Shown here: positions 25,976-33,848 of the stretch, piece by piece
Layout of the letters: each line of letters begins with the position of its first letter
Position numbering within the stretch: the first letter of the stretch is position 1
NCBI GenBank assembly: GCA_942490705.1
Contig: CALNXY010000013.1
Location: 434,001-498,000 of the forward strand
Source: JAGRCP01 sp942490705
Lineage (GTDB): Bacteria; Chloroflexota; Anaerolineae; Caldilineales; Caldilineaceae
Length of the DNA stretch: 64,000 bases
Direction of reading: 5' to 3'
The notes under the pieces: model-generated
The model's input: the letters and a program-made list of their open reading frames with translations, nothing else
What the model was told of the DNA's origin: nothing
The model's database searches: none
Position numbers and translations under genes: made by a program

Positions 25976-25983
25976 GGCCCCAA

Positions 25984-26550
25984 TTACCTGCCGCGCTTGC
26001 GGGTGATGCGGGTTTGGTCGGCCGTGTAGGGCAACAGCGCAAGATGACGCGCGCGCTTGATCTCACGTGCGGCAGCGCGTTGGATCTTGGCGCTGACACG
26101 CGTCTTGCGCCGGGAGAGGATGCGGCCGCGCGGATCGAGGAATTTGGAAAGCACAACAACATTCTTGTAGTTGATATCTTCCATCTTGATGTCGCGACCA
26201 ATGCGCTGGAAGCGACCGCGCTTCTCACGTGGCGCATAGGCGTTGGGCCCCTCGACGCGTCGAGTCAAGACATCATCATACTCGTCGTCATCGTCATCGT
26301 AGTCGTCGTCGTCGTCATCGTAGGCGTCGTCAATTTCGTCATCATCATCCATATCTGTGTCGGCAACAATTGCTTCGGGCGAAGCCACCTGCTCTTCAGC
26401 TTCGGCCTCGACTTCAGCGATTTCAACATCTGCTGACTCTTCGACGATTTCTTCAACGATTTCTTCTGTGCTCTCTGCTACTTCGCTAACTTCCGTCACC
26501 TCGGTGACGATCTCTTCGATCTCGTTGGTCGGTTTTGTTTCTTCAGTCAT
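25984..26550 (-). CDS. rpsR: 30S ribosomal protein S18 with long acidic N-terminal extension
   Basis: The last ~80 residues are a normal S18: IGRDIKMEDINYKNVVVLSKF, then GRILSRRKTRVSAKIQRAAAREIKRARHLALLPY. Ahead of them lie about 105 residues dominated by Glu, Asp, Val and Ala, ending in a nearly pure Asp run (residues 67-91). S18 is usually 70-95 residues, so this protein is about twice the normal length. The ATG at 26550 has AGGAG upstream on the minus strand; there is no ribosome site closer to the S18 core. It follows rpsF by 35 bases, the usual gene order. Confidence 0.93.
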   Translation of the reverse strand: MTEETKPTNEIEEIVTEVTEVSEVAESTEEIVEEIVEESADVEIAEVEAEAEEQVASPEAIVADTDMDDDDEIDDAYDDDDDDYDDDDDEYDDVLTRRVEGPNAYAPREKRGRFQRIGRDIKMEDINYKNVVVLSKFLDPRGRILSRRKTRVSAKIQRAAAREIKRARHLALLPYTADQTRITRKRGR

Positions 26551-26585
26551 GATAGCTCCTCAAGTGTTCCAGGTAGGTGTTTCGG

Positions 26586-26888
26586 TTACTCGTCCGTGCG
26601 GATGAACATATAGCGCAGCGTATCTTCTGAGAAACGCAGCAGGCGTTCTAGCTCATCCGAGCCGTCCGGGGCCATCTGGAAACGTTGGAGGACGTAATGG
26701 CCTTCGAAATTGTTTTTGATGGGATAGGCCAATGCTCGCTTACCCCAAAGCTCGACGCCAAGCACCTCGCCATCATGATCATTGATGACGCTACTCAGGC
26801 GCTCGTTGAAACCAGTGACGTTATCGTCACTCATTTCAGGTTGAAGAATGTAGACCAACTCATACTCGTGTCTGTCGTTACCGCTCAC
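26586..26888 (-). CDS. rpsF: 30S ribosomal protein S6
   Basis: This 100-residue protein shows the S6 pattern: EYELVYILQPEM, ELWGKRALAYPIKNNFEGHYVLQRF and LRFSEDTLRYMFIR. It binds S18 on the small-subunit platform, and the two genes are adjacent here. AAGGAG lies upstream of two GTG codons, at 26894 and 26888; the second has the better spacing (9 against 3 bases), so I chose it. No single-strand binding protein gene lies between rpsF and rpsR, unlike in many bacteria. Confidence 0.93.
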   Translation of the reverse strand: MSGNDRHEYELVYILQPEMSDDNVTGFNERLSSVINDHDGEVLGVELWGKRALAYPIKNNFEGHYVLQRFQMAPDGSDELERLLRFSEDTLRYMFIRTDE

Positions 26889-26949
26889 GTACACTTACTC
26901 CTTCTTGCTTTCTCTGGAGATGCCCGCGGGACCATCCCGCGAGCAGAAA

Positions 26950-26982
26950 GAACGAGGGCTCGACAGGTCGGCACCCTCGTTA
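26950..26982 (-). promoter_or_regulatory. Candidate S6:S18 leader hairpin
   Basis: In the rpsF leader an 8-bp stem AACGAGGG/CCCTCGTT encloses a loop containing CCGA. Leaders recognised by the S6:S18 complex in other bacteria contain a CCG in a bulge between helices. The match is suggestive but short. Confidence 0.35.
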
Positions 26983-26995
26983 CAGACCACCGCAT

Positions 26996-27025
26996 AGTGT
27001 AGCATACTCGTTGAAAACCGGTCAA
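26996..27025 (-). promoter_or_regulatory. Candidate sigma-70 promoter of rpsF-rpsR-PPIase
   Basis: On the minus strand TTGACC (27025-27020) and TACACT (27001-26996) are separated by 18 bases, about 110 bp upstream of rpsF. Confidence 0.6.
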
Positions 27026-27078
27026 AACTCAGGCCATGAGACGCGCGTTGAAGCCCTTTTCCGCTAGCGTGTGATACC

Positions 27079-28215
27079 ATGCGTAGCATGATGAAGACCG
27101 AGAAAGATGGGGCGCGCACAATCTGGCTGCTCTCGCCCTATCATTCAGGCAGCCACCGCGCCTGGGCTGTCGGCTATCAGCGTCACAGTCGCCATCGTGT
27201 GGAGTTGCTTACGATGGCCGGGCGTTTCTGGAAATGGCGCATGCAGGGCGGTGCGCTGGAATTGGCTGCCCAGGCGCGTGCGTTGCTGGCTGCGGGCTCG
27301 TCTCCCGATCTTATTCTTGCGACGGATATGGTGAATCTGCCTGCCTGGCTTGGGCTATTGCACGGTCAGCTGCCTGAAAGCGCGCCGCTGATCCTCTACA
27401 TGCATGAAAACCAACTGACTTACCCCTGGCGCCCCGGCGAAAAGCCCGACTATACCTATGCCATGATCAACTGGCTCAGCCAGGTGGCCGCCGACCACGT
27501 GCTCTTCAACAGCCACTTCCACCGGGACGGTTGGTTTGACGAGGCGCCGCGCCTGCTCAAGCATTTTCCCGACTACAATCATCTTGCGCTTGTCCCAGCT
27601 GTCCGGAGCAAGAGCAGCGTGCTGCCGGTGGGGATCGAAGCGGTCGACCTTGGGCGAGCCGCCGCCGTACCACCAGCCACGGAGCCGCCCCTGATTCTGT
27701 GGAATCAACGTTGGGAGTATGACAAACGACCGGATCGGTTTTTTCAGCTGCTCTATCGATTGGAAGCAGCGAAGATTCCCTTTCGGCTGGCCGTGGCCGG
27801 CGAGAATTTTCGCAACGTGCCTGAGGAATTTGAGCAGGCGCAGAGACGCCTTGCTGCACGCATTGTGCATTGGGGCTATCTGCCGTCGCGGTTGGAATAT
27901 GAGGCACTGTTGGGTAGGGCGGACTTGGTGGTAAGTACGGCAGAGCACGAATTCTTTGGGATCAGCATCCTGGAAGCAGTTGCGGCAGGCGCGTTTCCAC
28001 TGCTGCCGCAGCGGTTGAGCTATCCGGAACTCATCCCCGCGGCGCTCCATCCTGCTTGCCTCTACGCCGATGACGCGGCGCTCTTTTCTCTGGCCGCCAA
28101 TCGCCTCTCTGCACCACGCCCGGCGCCGCCTTCTTTACGCCGTCACATTGTTGCATCATTTGATTGGAAGCCGGTGGCCGCAGCTTACGACGACTTGATC
28201 GAGGGGCTTGTCTAA
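27079..28215 (+). CDS. tRNA-queuosine alpha-mannosyltransferase-like glycosyltransferase (DUF3524/GTDC1 family)
   Basis: The 378-residue protein is a GT-B glycosyltransferase. Its N-terminus IWLLSPYHSGSHRAWAVGY and GRFWKWRMQGGA are hallmarks of the DUF3524 family, which includes vertebrate GTDC1, the enzyme that mannosylates queuosine in tRNA-Asp. MHENQLTYPWRP and NSHFHRDGW are also conserved there. The nucleotide-sugar half has WNQRWEYDKRPDRFF and the EFFGISILEAVAAGAFPLLP donor site. Whether the bacterial proteins act on queuosine is inference. No clear ribosome site; ATG 27079, 27088 or 27091 could each be the start. It overlaps the convergent cold-shock gene by four bases. Confidence 0.82.
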   Translation: MRSMMKTEKDGARTIWLLSPYHSGSHRAWAVGYQRHSRHRVELLTMAGRFWKWRMQGGALELAAQARALLAAGSSPDLILATDMVNLPAWLGLLHGQLPESAPLILYMHENQLTYPWRPGEKPDYTYAMINWLSQVAADHVLFNSHFHRDGWFDEAPRLLKHFPDYNHLALVPAVRSKSSVLPVGIEAVDLGRAAAVPPATEPPLILWNQRWEYDKRPDRFFQLLYRLEAAKIPFRLAVAGENFRNVPEEFEQAQRRLAARIVHWGYLPSRLEYEALLGRADLVVSTAEHEFFGISILEAVAAGAFPLLPQRLSYPELIPAALHPACLYADDAALFSLAANRLSAPRPAPPSLRRHIVASFDWKPVAAAYDDLIEGLV

Positions 28216-28583
28216 GGCAGGTTTTCCTCTGTAAGGGCTTGCTTGGCTCGCTCGATCACGCGGATGTCTTGCGCGATAGGGCCTTTGCCACTTTCTCCTA
28301 CGGAGAATTCCACGAGATCGCCGGGCCGAAGACGCTTGCCACCCTGAATTTCACCGCGATGGGCAAAGATTTCGGGACCGGCAGCGCGCACAATGAAGCC
28401 ATACTGTTTACGCACGTTATACCATTTGACCAGCCCGCGCTGGCGACCTGCTGCAGGCAGGGCGTGGCGGCAGCCCGGACAAAGCAGCGGTTTGGGATTG
28501 CCCAAGCGCTGCTCTTCTTGTGCCCACAGGAAGCTGATCCCGCAGCGTTCGCAATAGAGAATCTGGTCTTTTTGGGTGGCCAT
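28212..28583 (-). CDS. Zinc-ribbon cold-shock domain protein
   Basis: The 123-residue protein joins two nucleic-acid modules. Residues 10-40 form a zinc ribbon with paired cysteines (YCERCG and LCPGCRHAL), and residues 50-115 a cold-shock domain with GLVKWYNVRKQYGFIVRA and EIFAHRGEI in place of the usual GxVKWFNxxKGYGFI and DVFVHxSxI. It is probably an RNA-binding protein. Ordinary CspA-type proteins are about 70 residues and lack the ribbon. It overlaps the stop of the convergent glycosyltransferase gene by four bases. Confidence 0.85.
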   Translation of the reverse strand: MATQKDQILYCERCGISFLWAQEEQRLGNPKPLLCPGCRHALPAAGRQRGLVKWYNVRKQYGFIVRAAGPEIFAHRGEIQGGKRLRPGDLVEFSVGESGKGPIAQDIRVIERAKQALTEENLP

Positions 28584-28631
28584 TGCCGCTCTTTTCGTCC
28601 GTCAAGAGACTGCTGAGAAAAGCTATCAGAT

Positions 28632-28660
28632 TTGACATTCCTGCCGACGACTGCTAGGAT
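28632..28660 (+). promoter_or_regulatory. Promoter of tRNA-Cys
   Basis: TTGACA (28632-28637) and TAGGAT (28655-28660) are spaced by 17 bases, and a TG one base before the -10 box gives an extended -10. The start would be near 28667, about 18 bases before the tRNA. Confidence 0.75.
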
Positions 28661-28684
28661 CACTGCAGTCGTTTCATGCTGTAG

Positions 28685-28755
<71 letters not shown>

Positions 28756-28812
28756 CTCTTTTTAGCCGTTCCCTGGAATCAGGTTCGTACGGCGTACAAT
28801 ATGGTACCACAG

Positions 28813-28853
28813 AGAAGAGTCAATCGCCCGTTTCGGGCGATTGACTCTTCTTT
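28813..28853 (+). terminator. Terminator downstream of tRNA-Cys
   Basis: An 18-bp perfect stem (28813-28830 with 28834-28851) closes a 3-base TTT loop and runs into TTTCGTTTT. Confidence 0.88.
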
Positions 28854-29004
28854 CGTTTTGCGGCGGGAGCCGGCGAAACAAATGGCTGCGTGCACACGTT
28901 ACATGGTAGATTCACCATACGGTTGATTCATTGCCTGCTGCAGTTGTGTAGACAAACAGAGCGCCACCTTCGGATGCTCATTACTTTAGCGAGTCAAGCT
29001 CTTG

Positions 29005-31971
29005 ATGGACGGAATGAAGCGGTTCTATGTTCGACGCCGGACCAATTTGCAGTGGGTAACGGCGGCATTGATCATGCTCTTGCTGGCTGGATGCACGCCA
29101 CACAATATCAATGAGGTGCTTTCTCTCGGTCAGCGCTTCGCGCCCGCAGCAACCGAGCGGATGCTTGAGGAGCGCGTGGCCGACAATCCCATGGATGCGG
29201 TCGAACTTTACCTGCGTCACTATCAGCCCGGCCCGGAGCCGGCCCTCTTTCAGACGACGCGTATCTACGATCGCAATGGCGTGCTCCTGGCCGAGCTGTC
29301 GGACGAGGGGCGGCGCACCTGGGTCCCGCTGGAGCGCATTTCGCCCAATCTGATCGACGCGACCATCGCCACCGAAGATGCTACCTTCTATCAAAACACC
29401 GGCATTGATCCGCTGCGCATTGCCGGGGCCGCGCTTCAAAATATGCAAGAAGGCGCCGTCGTTTCAGGCGCGAGCACAATTACCATGCAGCTGGCGCGCA
29501 ACCTCTTTTTGCCGCCCGAGGATCGCTTCGATCAAACGGTGGATCGCAAGACGCTGGAAGCGGCCATTGCCCAGGAACTGACGTTGCTCTATAGCAAGGA
29601 TGAACTCCTGGAGATGTACCTCAATCTGCTCAACTATGGCCAGCTTGCCTACGGTCCGGAAGCCGCCGCGCAGGTCTACTTCGGCAAGCCTGCCGCCGAC
29701 CTGACGCCGGCCGAGGCGACGCTCCTGGCCGGGATCCCGCAACAGCCTGCCAATTTGAATCTGTATGAGAACTTCGAAGACGCGCGCGCCCGTCAGCGCA
29801 TCGTGCTTGACCTCATGGTACGCCACGAATATCTAACCGTTGAGGGGGCAGACGCCATCTTTGCAGAGGAGATTGCCCTGGCCGGTGATCCAGGCGCGCC
29901 GCCCGTGCAAGCGCCCCACTTTGTCCAATATTTGATCGACACGATCGACGGACAATATGGGGCCGGCTTCACACGCCGTGCCGGCTGGAATATCTATACG
30001 ACGCTCGATTTGCCCATGCAGGATCTGGCTCAGGAGACCGTAGCCGCCAAGGTGGCTGAGTTGCGGCCTGCCTACGATTTGGGCAATGCTGCTCTGGTCG
30101 CGATGAAACCGAACAGCGGCGAGATTCTGGCCATGGTCGGCAGTGCTGACTTTGACGATGAGACCATTGCCGGCCAGGTCAATGTTGCCGTCAGTCCGCG
30201 CCAGCCCGGCAGCGCGATCAAGCCCGTGCTCTATGCTGCGGCGTTGGATCAGGAGGCAATCAGCCCGGCCACGGTGATCTGGGATACGCGGGTCGAATAC
30301 GAGACCGATGCCGGCGGCGGTGAGACGGAGCGTTACGATCCCAGGAACTATGACGAGAAATACCACGGCCCGGTCACCGTGCGTGCGGCGCTGGCCAATA
30401 GCTACAATGTGCCTGCTGTCAAGCTGTTGGACGCGTATGGCATCGAAACCATGTTGTCCCAAGCCGAGGCCATGGGCATTCGTACCCTAACCCGTGGTAC
30501 GGATTGGTACGGGCTGAGCCTGACCCTGGGCGGCGGGGAACTGACCCTTCTCGATCTGACTACCGCATTTCATACGCTCGCCTCAGACGGGCGCTATCAG
30601 CCCGCCATGCCGATCCGTCTGATCTCCGACAATCTGGGCCAGCGGGTCGAGTTTGAACAGGCGACGGAGCCAGTTCAGGCTATTTCTCCCCAGTCGGCGT
30701 TTCAAATCACCGATATTCTCAGCGACAATGATGCGCGTACGCCAGCCTTTGGCGCGAACAGTCCCCTTGTGCTGAGTCGACCGGCTGCGGTCAAGACGGG
30801 GACGACGAGCGATTGGCGGGACAACTGGACAGTGGGCTATACCCAGAATCTGGTTGCCGGCGTCTGGGCGGGCAACAGCGACGGGCGCCCCATGCGCAAT
30901 GCCAGCGGTGTCACGGGCGCCGCGCCGATCTGGAACGCGTTTATGGAGTCCGTACTGGCCGATCCGGCTATGCTCACGACGCTCGACGCCGCGGTGCAAC
31001 CGGAGGCCTGGAATTTTACAGCGCCAGAGGGGCTCGAGTGGCGCGATGAATGTCCGCCGGGTTTGGTGTGCCGGGAAGGCGGCGAACTCTTCACGCGCGA
31101 ATGGTTGGAAAAGATTGGCGATGCCGGTCCGCTGGGGGACAGCGTGGTCGACCGTACAGCAGCGCCAGTCTACACCCAAGGGGCCGATGCTACACGCCTG
31201 GCCGGCTTCTGCACCATGGACGGCGCCGTCGGACGGACGCTGGTGAACCTGCCCGGCAGTCTGGGGACGTTCGATTCGCCAGATATCGATCCGGCGGCCG
31301 TGACTGCGCCTGATTCGACGCCGACCGCCGATACGGTCACGCTTGCCGAGGCGCCGGCAGAGATAGATGAGCGATCCGGTCCGCTGAGCGAAGAGCAGGC
31401 CAACGCGCTGGCCTGGGCGCTCCGTTATGGCTCCTGGGCTAACTTGGGCCCGTGTGAGACGTTGCGGCAGGCCGTGGATCAGGCTGTAGCGCAAGATCAA
31501 GGATTGGCTCAGGCCGGTCTTCGAGTCCTGGTGGATGTCGCCGCAGCCAATAGCCCCGAGGTCGCCGCCGGCCCAAGCAGCGGGGCCCTGTTGCTGACGC
31601 AAGTGGCGGGGTCGACAGCTTCGGCCGCCTATGGCACGTACGCGCTTAGCCAGCCTGTCTGGCATGATGCCGCTTGTCCGGGGCAGTATATAATGGGGCA
31701 GGTCCTAAATCGTGAGGGTGGGCCCGTGGCCGGTGTACGCGTCCAGGCACGCGATGAATGGGGCAACGTGTATGATGTGGTGAGCAAGAGCGGGCCGGCG
31801 GATTACGGCCGCTTCGATTTTCCGATTGCCAGCAGCACGCCGCAGACACTTTCGGTCATGGTTGTCGATCCCAATGGTTATCCCATGAGCCCCAGCGTTA
31901 TGATTGAGCATCAGTGGGGCTCGGGCGGCGCCGCGCCATGCCATCATTTGATCTTCCGCGGCGGTTCGTGA
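29005..31971 (+). CDS. Bifunctional penicillin-binding protein (GT51 + transpeptidase) with lipobox and C-terminal extension
   Basis: The protein has 988 residues. The N-terminal hydrophobic segment ends in LLLAGC (about residue 31), a lipobox, so it may be a lipoprotein rather than a standard signal-anchored PBP. The glycosyltransferase has ATEDATFYQNTGID, where the usual EDxxFxxHxG histidine is Asn, and GASTITMQLARNLFL. The transpeptidase has SAIK (catalytic Ser), SYN and KTGT. After it, about 330 residues contain paired cysteines and a carboxypeptidase-regulatory-like beta domain (GQVLNREGGPVAGVRVQA). It polymerises and cross-links peptidoglycan. The start may be ATG 29005 or 29014; neither has a strong ribosome site. 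Confidence 0.9.
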   Translation: MDGMKRFYVRRRTNLQWVTAALIMLLLAGCTPHNINEVLSLGQRFAPAATERMLEERVADNPMDAVELYLRHYQPGPEPALFQTTRIYDRNGVLLAELSDEGRRTWVPLERISPNLIDATIATEDATFYQNTGIDPLRIAGAALQNMQEGAVVSGASTITMQLARNLFLPPEDRFDQTVDRKTLEAAIAQELTLLYSKDELLEMYLNLLNYGQLAYGPEAAAQVYFGKPAADLTPAEATLLAGIPQQPANLNLYENFEDARARQRIVLDLMVRHEYLTVEGADAIFAEEIALAGDPGAPPVQAPHFVQYLIDTIDGQYGAGFTRRAGWNIYTTLDLPMQDLAQETVAAKVAELRPAYDLGNAALVAMKPNSGEILAMVGSADFDDETIAGQVNVAVSPRQPGSAIKPVLYAAALDQEAISPATVIWDTRVEYETDAGGGETERYDPRNYDEKYHGPVTVRAALANSYNVPAVKLLDAYGIETMLSQAEAMGIRTLTRGTDWYGLSLTLGGGELTLLDLTTAFHTLASDGRYQPAMPIRLISDNLGQRVEFEQATEPVQAISPQSAFQITDILSDNDARTPAFGANSPLVLSRPAAVKTGTTSDWRDNWTVGYTQNLVAGVWAGNSDGRPMRNASGVTGAAPIWNAFMESVLADPAMLTTLDAAVQPEAWNFTAPEGLEWRDECPPGLVCREGGELFTREWLEKIGDAGPLGDSVVDRTAAPVYTQGADATRLAGFCTMDGAVGRTLVNLPGSLGTFDSPDIDPAAVTAPDSTPTADTVTLAEAPAEIDERSGPLSEEQANALAWALRYGSWANLGPCETLRQAVDQAVAQDQGLAQAGLRVLVDVAAANSPEVAAGPSSGALLLTQVAGSTASAAYGTYALSQPVWHDAACPGQYIMGQVLNREGGPVAGVRVQARDEWGNVYDVVSKSGPADYGRFDFPIASSTPQTLSVMVVDPNGYPMSPSVMIEHQWGSGGAAPCHHLIFRGGS

Positions 31972-32044
31972 GTGGCGTCGAGTGCGACGTTGTTGTCGGG
32001 CAGGACAGAGACCAGGAGAACCCAGGTCGCGATCCAAGTCGCTT

Positions 32045-32121
32045 CAGCGCGAAGCGCAATCGACCCCAGGAACTCTCTGCGCTCCTCCGTAGTTTTGTGT
32101 CGTAGTTCTCTGTAGTTTTCT
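32045..32121. repeat. Degenerate short-period repeat
   Basis: Sequence of the form CTCCGTAGTTTTGTGTCGTAG, TTCTCTGTAG, TTTTCTGTG repeats a GTAGTTYTCTGTG-like unit with drift, between the PBP gene and the next. No coding or RNA feature is evident. Confidence 0.45.
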
Positions 32122-32179
32122 GTGCAACTCTATGACGCGCTTTGTACCCTTTGGCAGAATATGAAACTGCGACAGACCC

Positions 32180-33448
32180 ATGAATGATAGTAAGAGCACG
32201 CTTCTAAAACGCATGGCGCTGGCACTGCTGGCTTTGGCCGCGCTGGTCACTGGCATCGTCCTGCAGCCAAACTGGCGTGATGTCATCCTGAATGCACAGG
32301 CGAGCAGCGTGTTGGCCACGCCGGGGGCGAATCCGACGCCCACGCCCAGCCGTCGTGTCGTCAATGAGATTGTTCATCCCGGTTCAGGCGACGCCATTGC
32401 GGGGCTGGTGTCGATCATCGGTACGCCATTGATCCAGGACTTTGCACGCTTTGATGTCCATATCTCACCGGCAGGCATGGACGACTGGAGTTGGCTTGCA
32501 ACCGACTATGACGTGTTGCGAGACGACGAGATCTACCTTCTTGACACGACGGGTTATGCCGACAGCCGCTATGATTTGCGTGTGCGCGCGGTGAGCAACG
32601 CCGGCAACTACAATGAAGCCTTCTTGCGCAATCTGGAGATTCGCAACGCCGCGCCGCCGACGGCAACCCCTATCATTGACCCGGCGGGCACACGCATCTT
32701 TTTGCTGGCCACGCTAACCCCCACGCCCGCGCCGACGGCAACCCCTGTCAATGAAGCCCGTTCGGGCTCACAGCAGGGCTTCTTCGCACCCGTTGCGGGG
32801 GATCTGCTTCAAGGCTATGCGCCAATCGTAGCCAGTGTCTTTGGCTATCCCAAGACGCCCTTTGCCCGGTACGAATTGGCGATTTCGCCATCAGGCATGG
32901 AAGAGTGGTCCTTCTTGTCTGAGGGCGAAGAGCAGTATTGGCAAGAGACCATCTACCTGCTCAATACCCATCTCTTGCCCGATGGCGCCTATGATTTGCG
33001 GCTGCGCAACATCTATGCCGACTCCAATTATGACGAATATTTTGTACGCACCGTGCGCGTGGCCAACCAAGACGCACTGCGCATCACCCGGCCGGAGAGC
33101 GCTCAGGTAAACGGCTTCACGGGGCCGTCGACCGGCCAAGTAATCGGTGGCGTGGTGACTTTCGCCGGCACGGCGATCTCACCGGATTTTCTGCGCTGGG
33201 AACTCTACTGGTCGCCGGCTGGCGCGGAAGACTGGGCCTATCTGGCCTCCGGCGAGGAGGAAGTCTTGCGCGGGACGCTGGCGCAGCTTGACCTGACCCA
33301 GCTGCCGCCGGGCGGTTACGACTTCAAGCTGCGCGTCGTGGGTCGGGACTACAATTATGACGAATTTTTCCTGCGCAATCTGCAAATCGTACCACCAACG
33401 GCTACGCCCGTTCTATTGGCAACGCTCACACCGGTGCCCACACCATAA
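32180..33448 (+). CDS. Secreted or anchored protein with three tandem beta-type repeats
   Basis: The 422-residue protein has an N-terminal signal or anchor (MALALLALAALVTGIVL), then three repeats of about 105-120 residues separated by Thr-Pro linkers. Each repeat reads roughly G-x-I-x-G-x-V-x-x-x-GT-x(5)-F-x-R-Y-E-L-x-x-SP-x-G-x-x-x-W-x-x-L, then LP-x-G-x-YDLRLRxV and NYDEFFLRNL. The pattern suggests beta-sandwich modules on the cell surface. I do not recognise a named family. It follows the PBP gene by about 208 bp, and its terminal PTATPVLLATLTPVPTP tail again resembles a linker, so a further domain may once have followed. Confidence 0.78.
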   Translation: MNDSKSTLLKRMALALLALAALVTGIVLQPNWRDVILNAQASSVLATPGANPTPTPSRRVVNEIVHPGSGDAIAGLVSIIGTPLIQDFARFDVHISPAGMDDWSWLATDYDVLRDDEIYLLDTTGYADSRYDLRVRAVSNAGNYNEAFLRNLEIRNAAPPTATPIIDPAGTRIFLLATLTPTPAPTATPVNEARSGSQQGFFAPVAGDLLQGYAPIVASVFGYPKTPFARYELAISPSGMEEWSFLSEGEEQYWQETIYLLNTHLLPDGAYDLRLRNIYADSNYDEYFVRTVRVANQDALRITRPESAQVNGFTGPSTGQVIGGVVTFAGTAISPDFLRWELYWSPAGAEDWAYLASGEEEVLRGTLAQLDLTQLPPGGYDFKLRVVGRDYNYDEFFLRNLQIVPPTATPVLLATLTPVPTP

Positions 33449-33848
33449 GCTGCCTCATGAAGGCTGCTGTGGTCAGTCGTCGGTCTCTTTGCCTACGACC
33501 GTCGGGCGCAAGGATGACAGTTTGGTCCGACTGCAAGACGTATGAAACATTTCTGCACGTTTGGCGTTTTAGACTATGAAAACGCAACACTTGTTCGGGC
33601 GGCTGGATTTGGCCTGACATTTCAGAAGGGAGTATAATAAGAGACTTGCGGAGGATTGATTACCGCATGGTGTCTCGCCGGCGTGTAAACTATTGCGAAT
33701 TTGAATCATTGTTCGTTTTGCCGATTGGCAATGCGCTTTCCAGTGGTTGAAATCATGGATCACTGGGAATGCGAGCGAGATAGAGCGAATTAACCATCCG
33801 GACTCATCCGGACATGCTGACGATTTAGGTCAACTGGAGGAAGTGAAC
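33449..33848. other. Intergenic leader of the LysM-FAS1 gene
   Basis: The 400-bp gap contains a consensus TATAAT at 33633-33638 and a GGAGG ribosome site at about 33836. Nothing gene-like is seen. The resulting 5' leader would be about 200 nt. Confidence 0.6.
33609..33638 (+). promoter_or_regulatory. Candidate sigma-70 promoter for LysM-FAS1 gene
   Basis: TATAAT (33633-33638) is consensus; the best -35 is TTGGCC (33609-33614) at 18-base spacing. Confidence 0.5.

Noticed and set aside
26265..26456. Asp-codon run in rpsR as a possible CRISPR or microsatellite array
   Set aside because: It is in frame inside the S18 reading frame and the period is three bases; there are no spacers.
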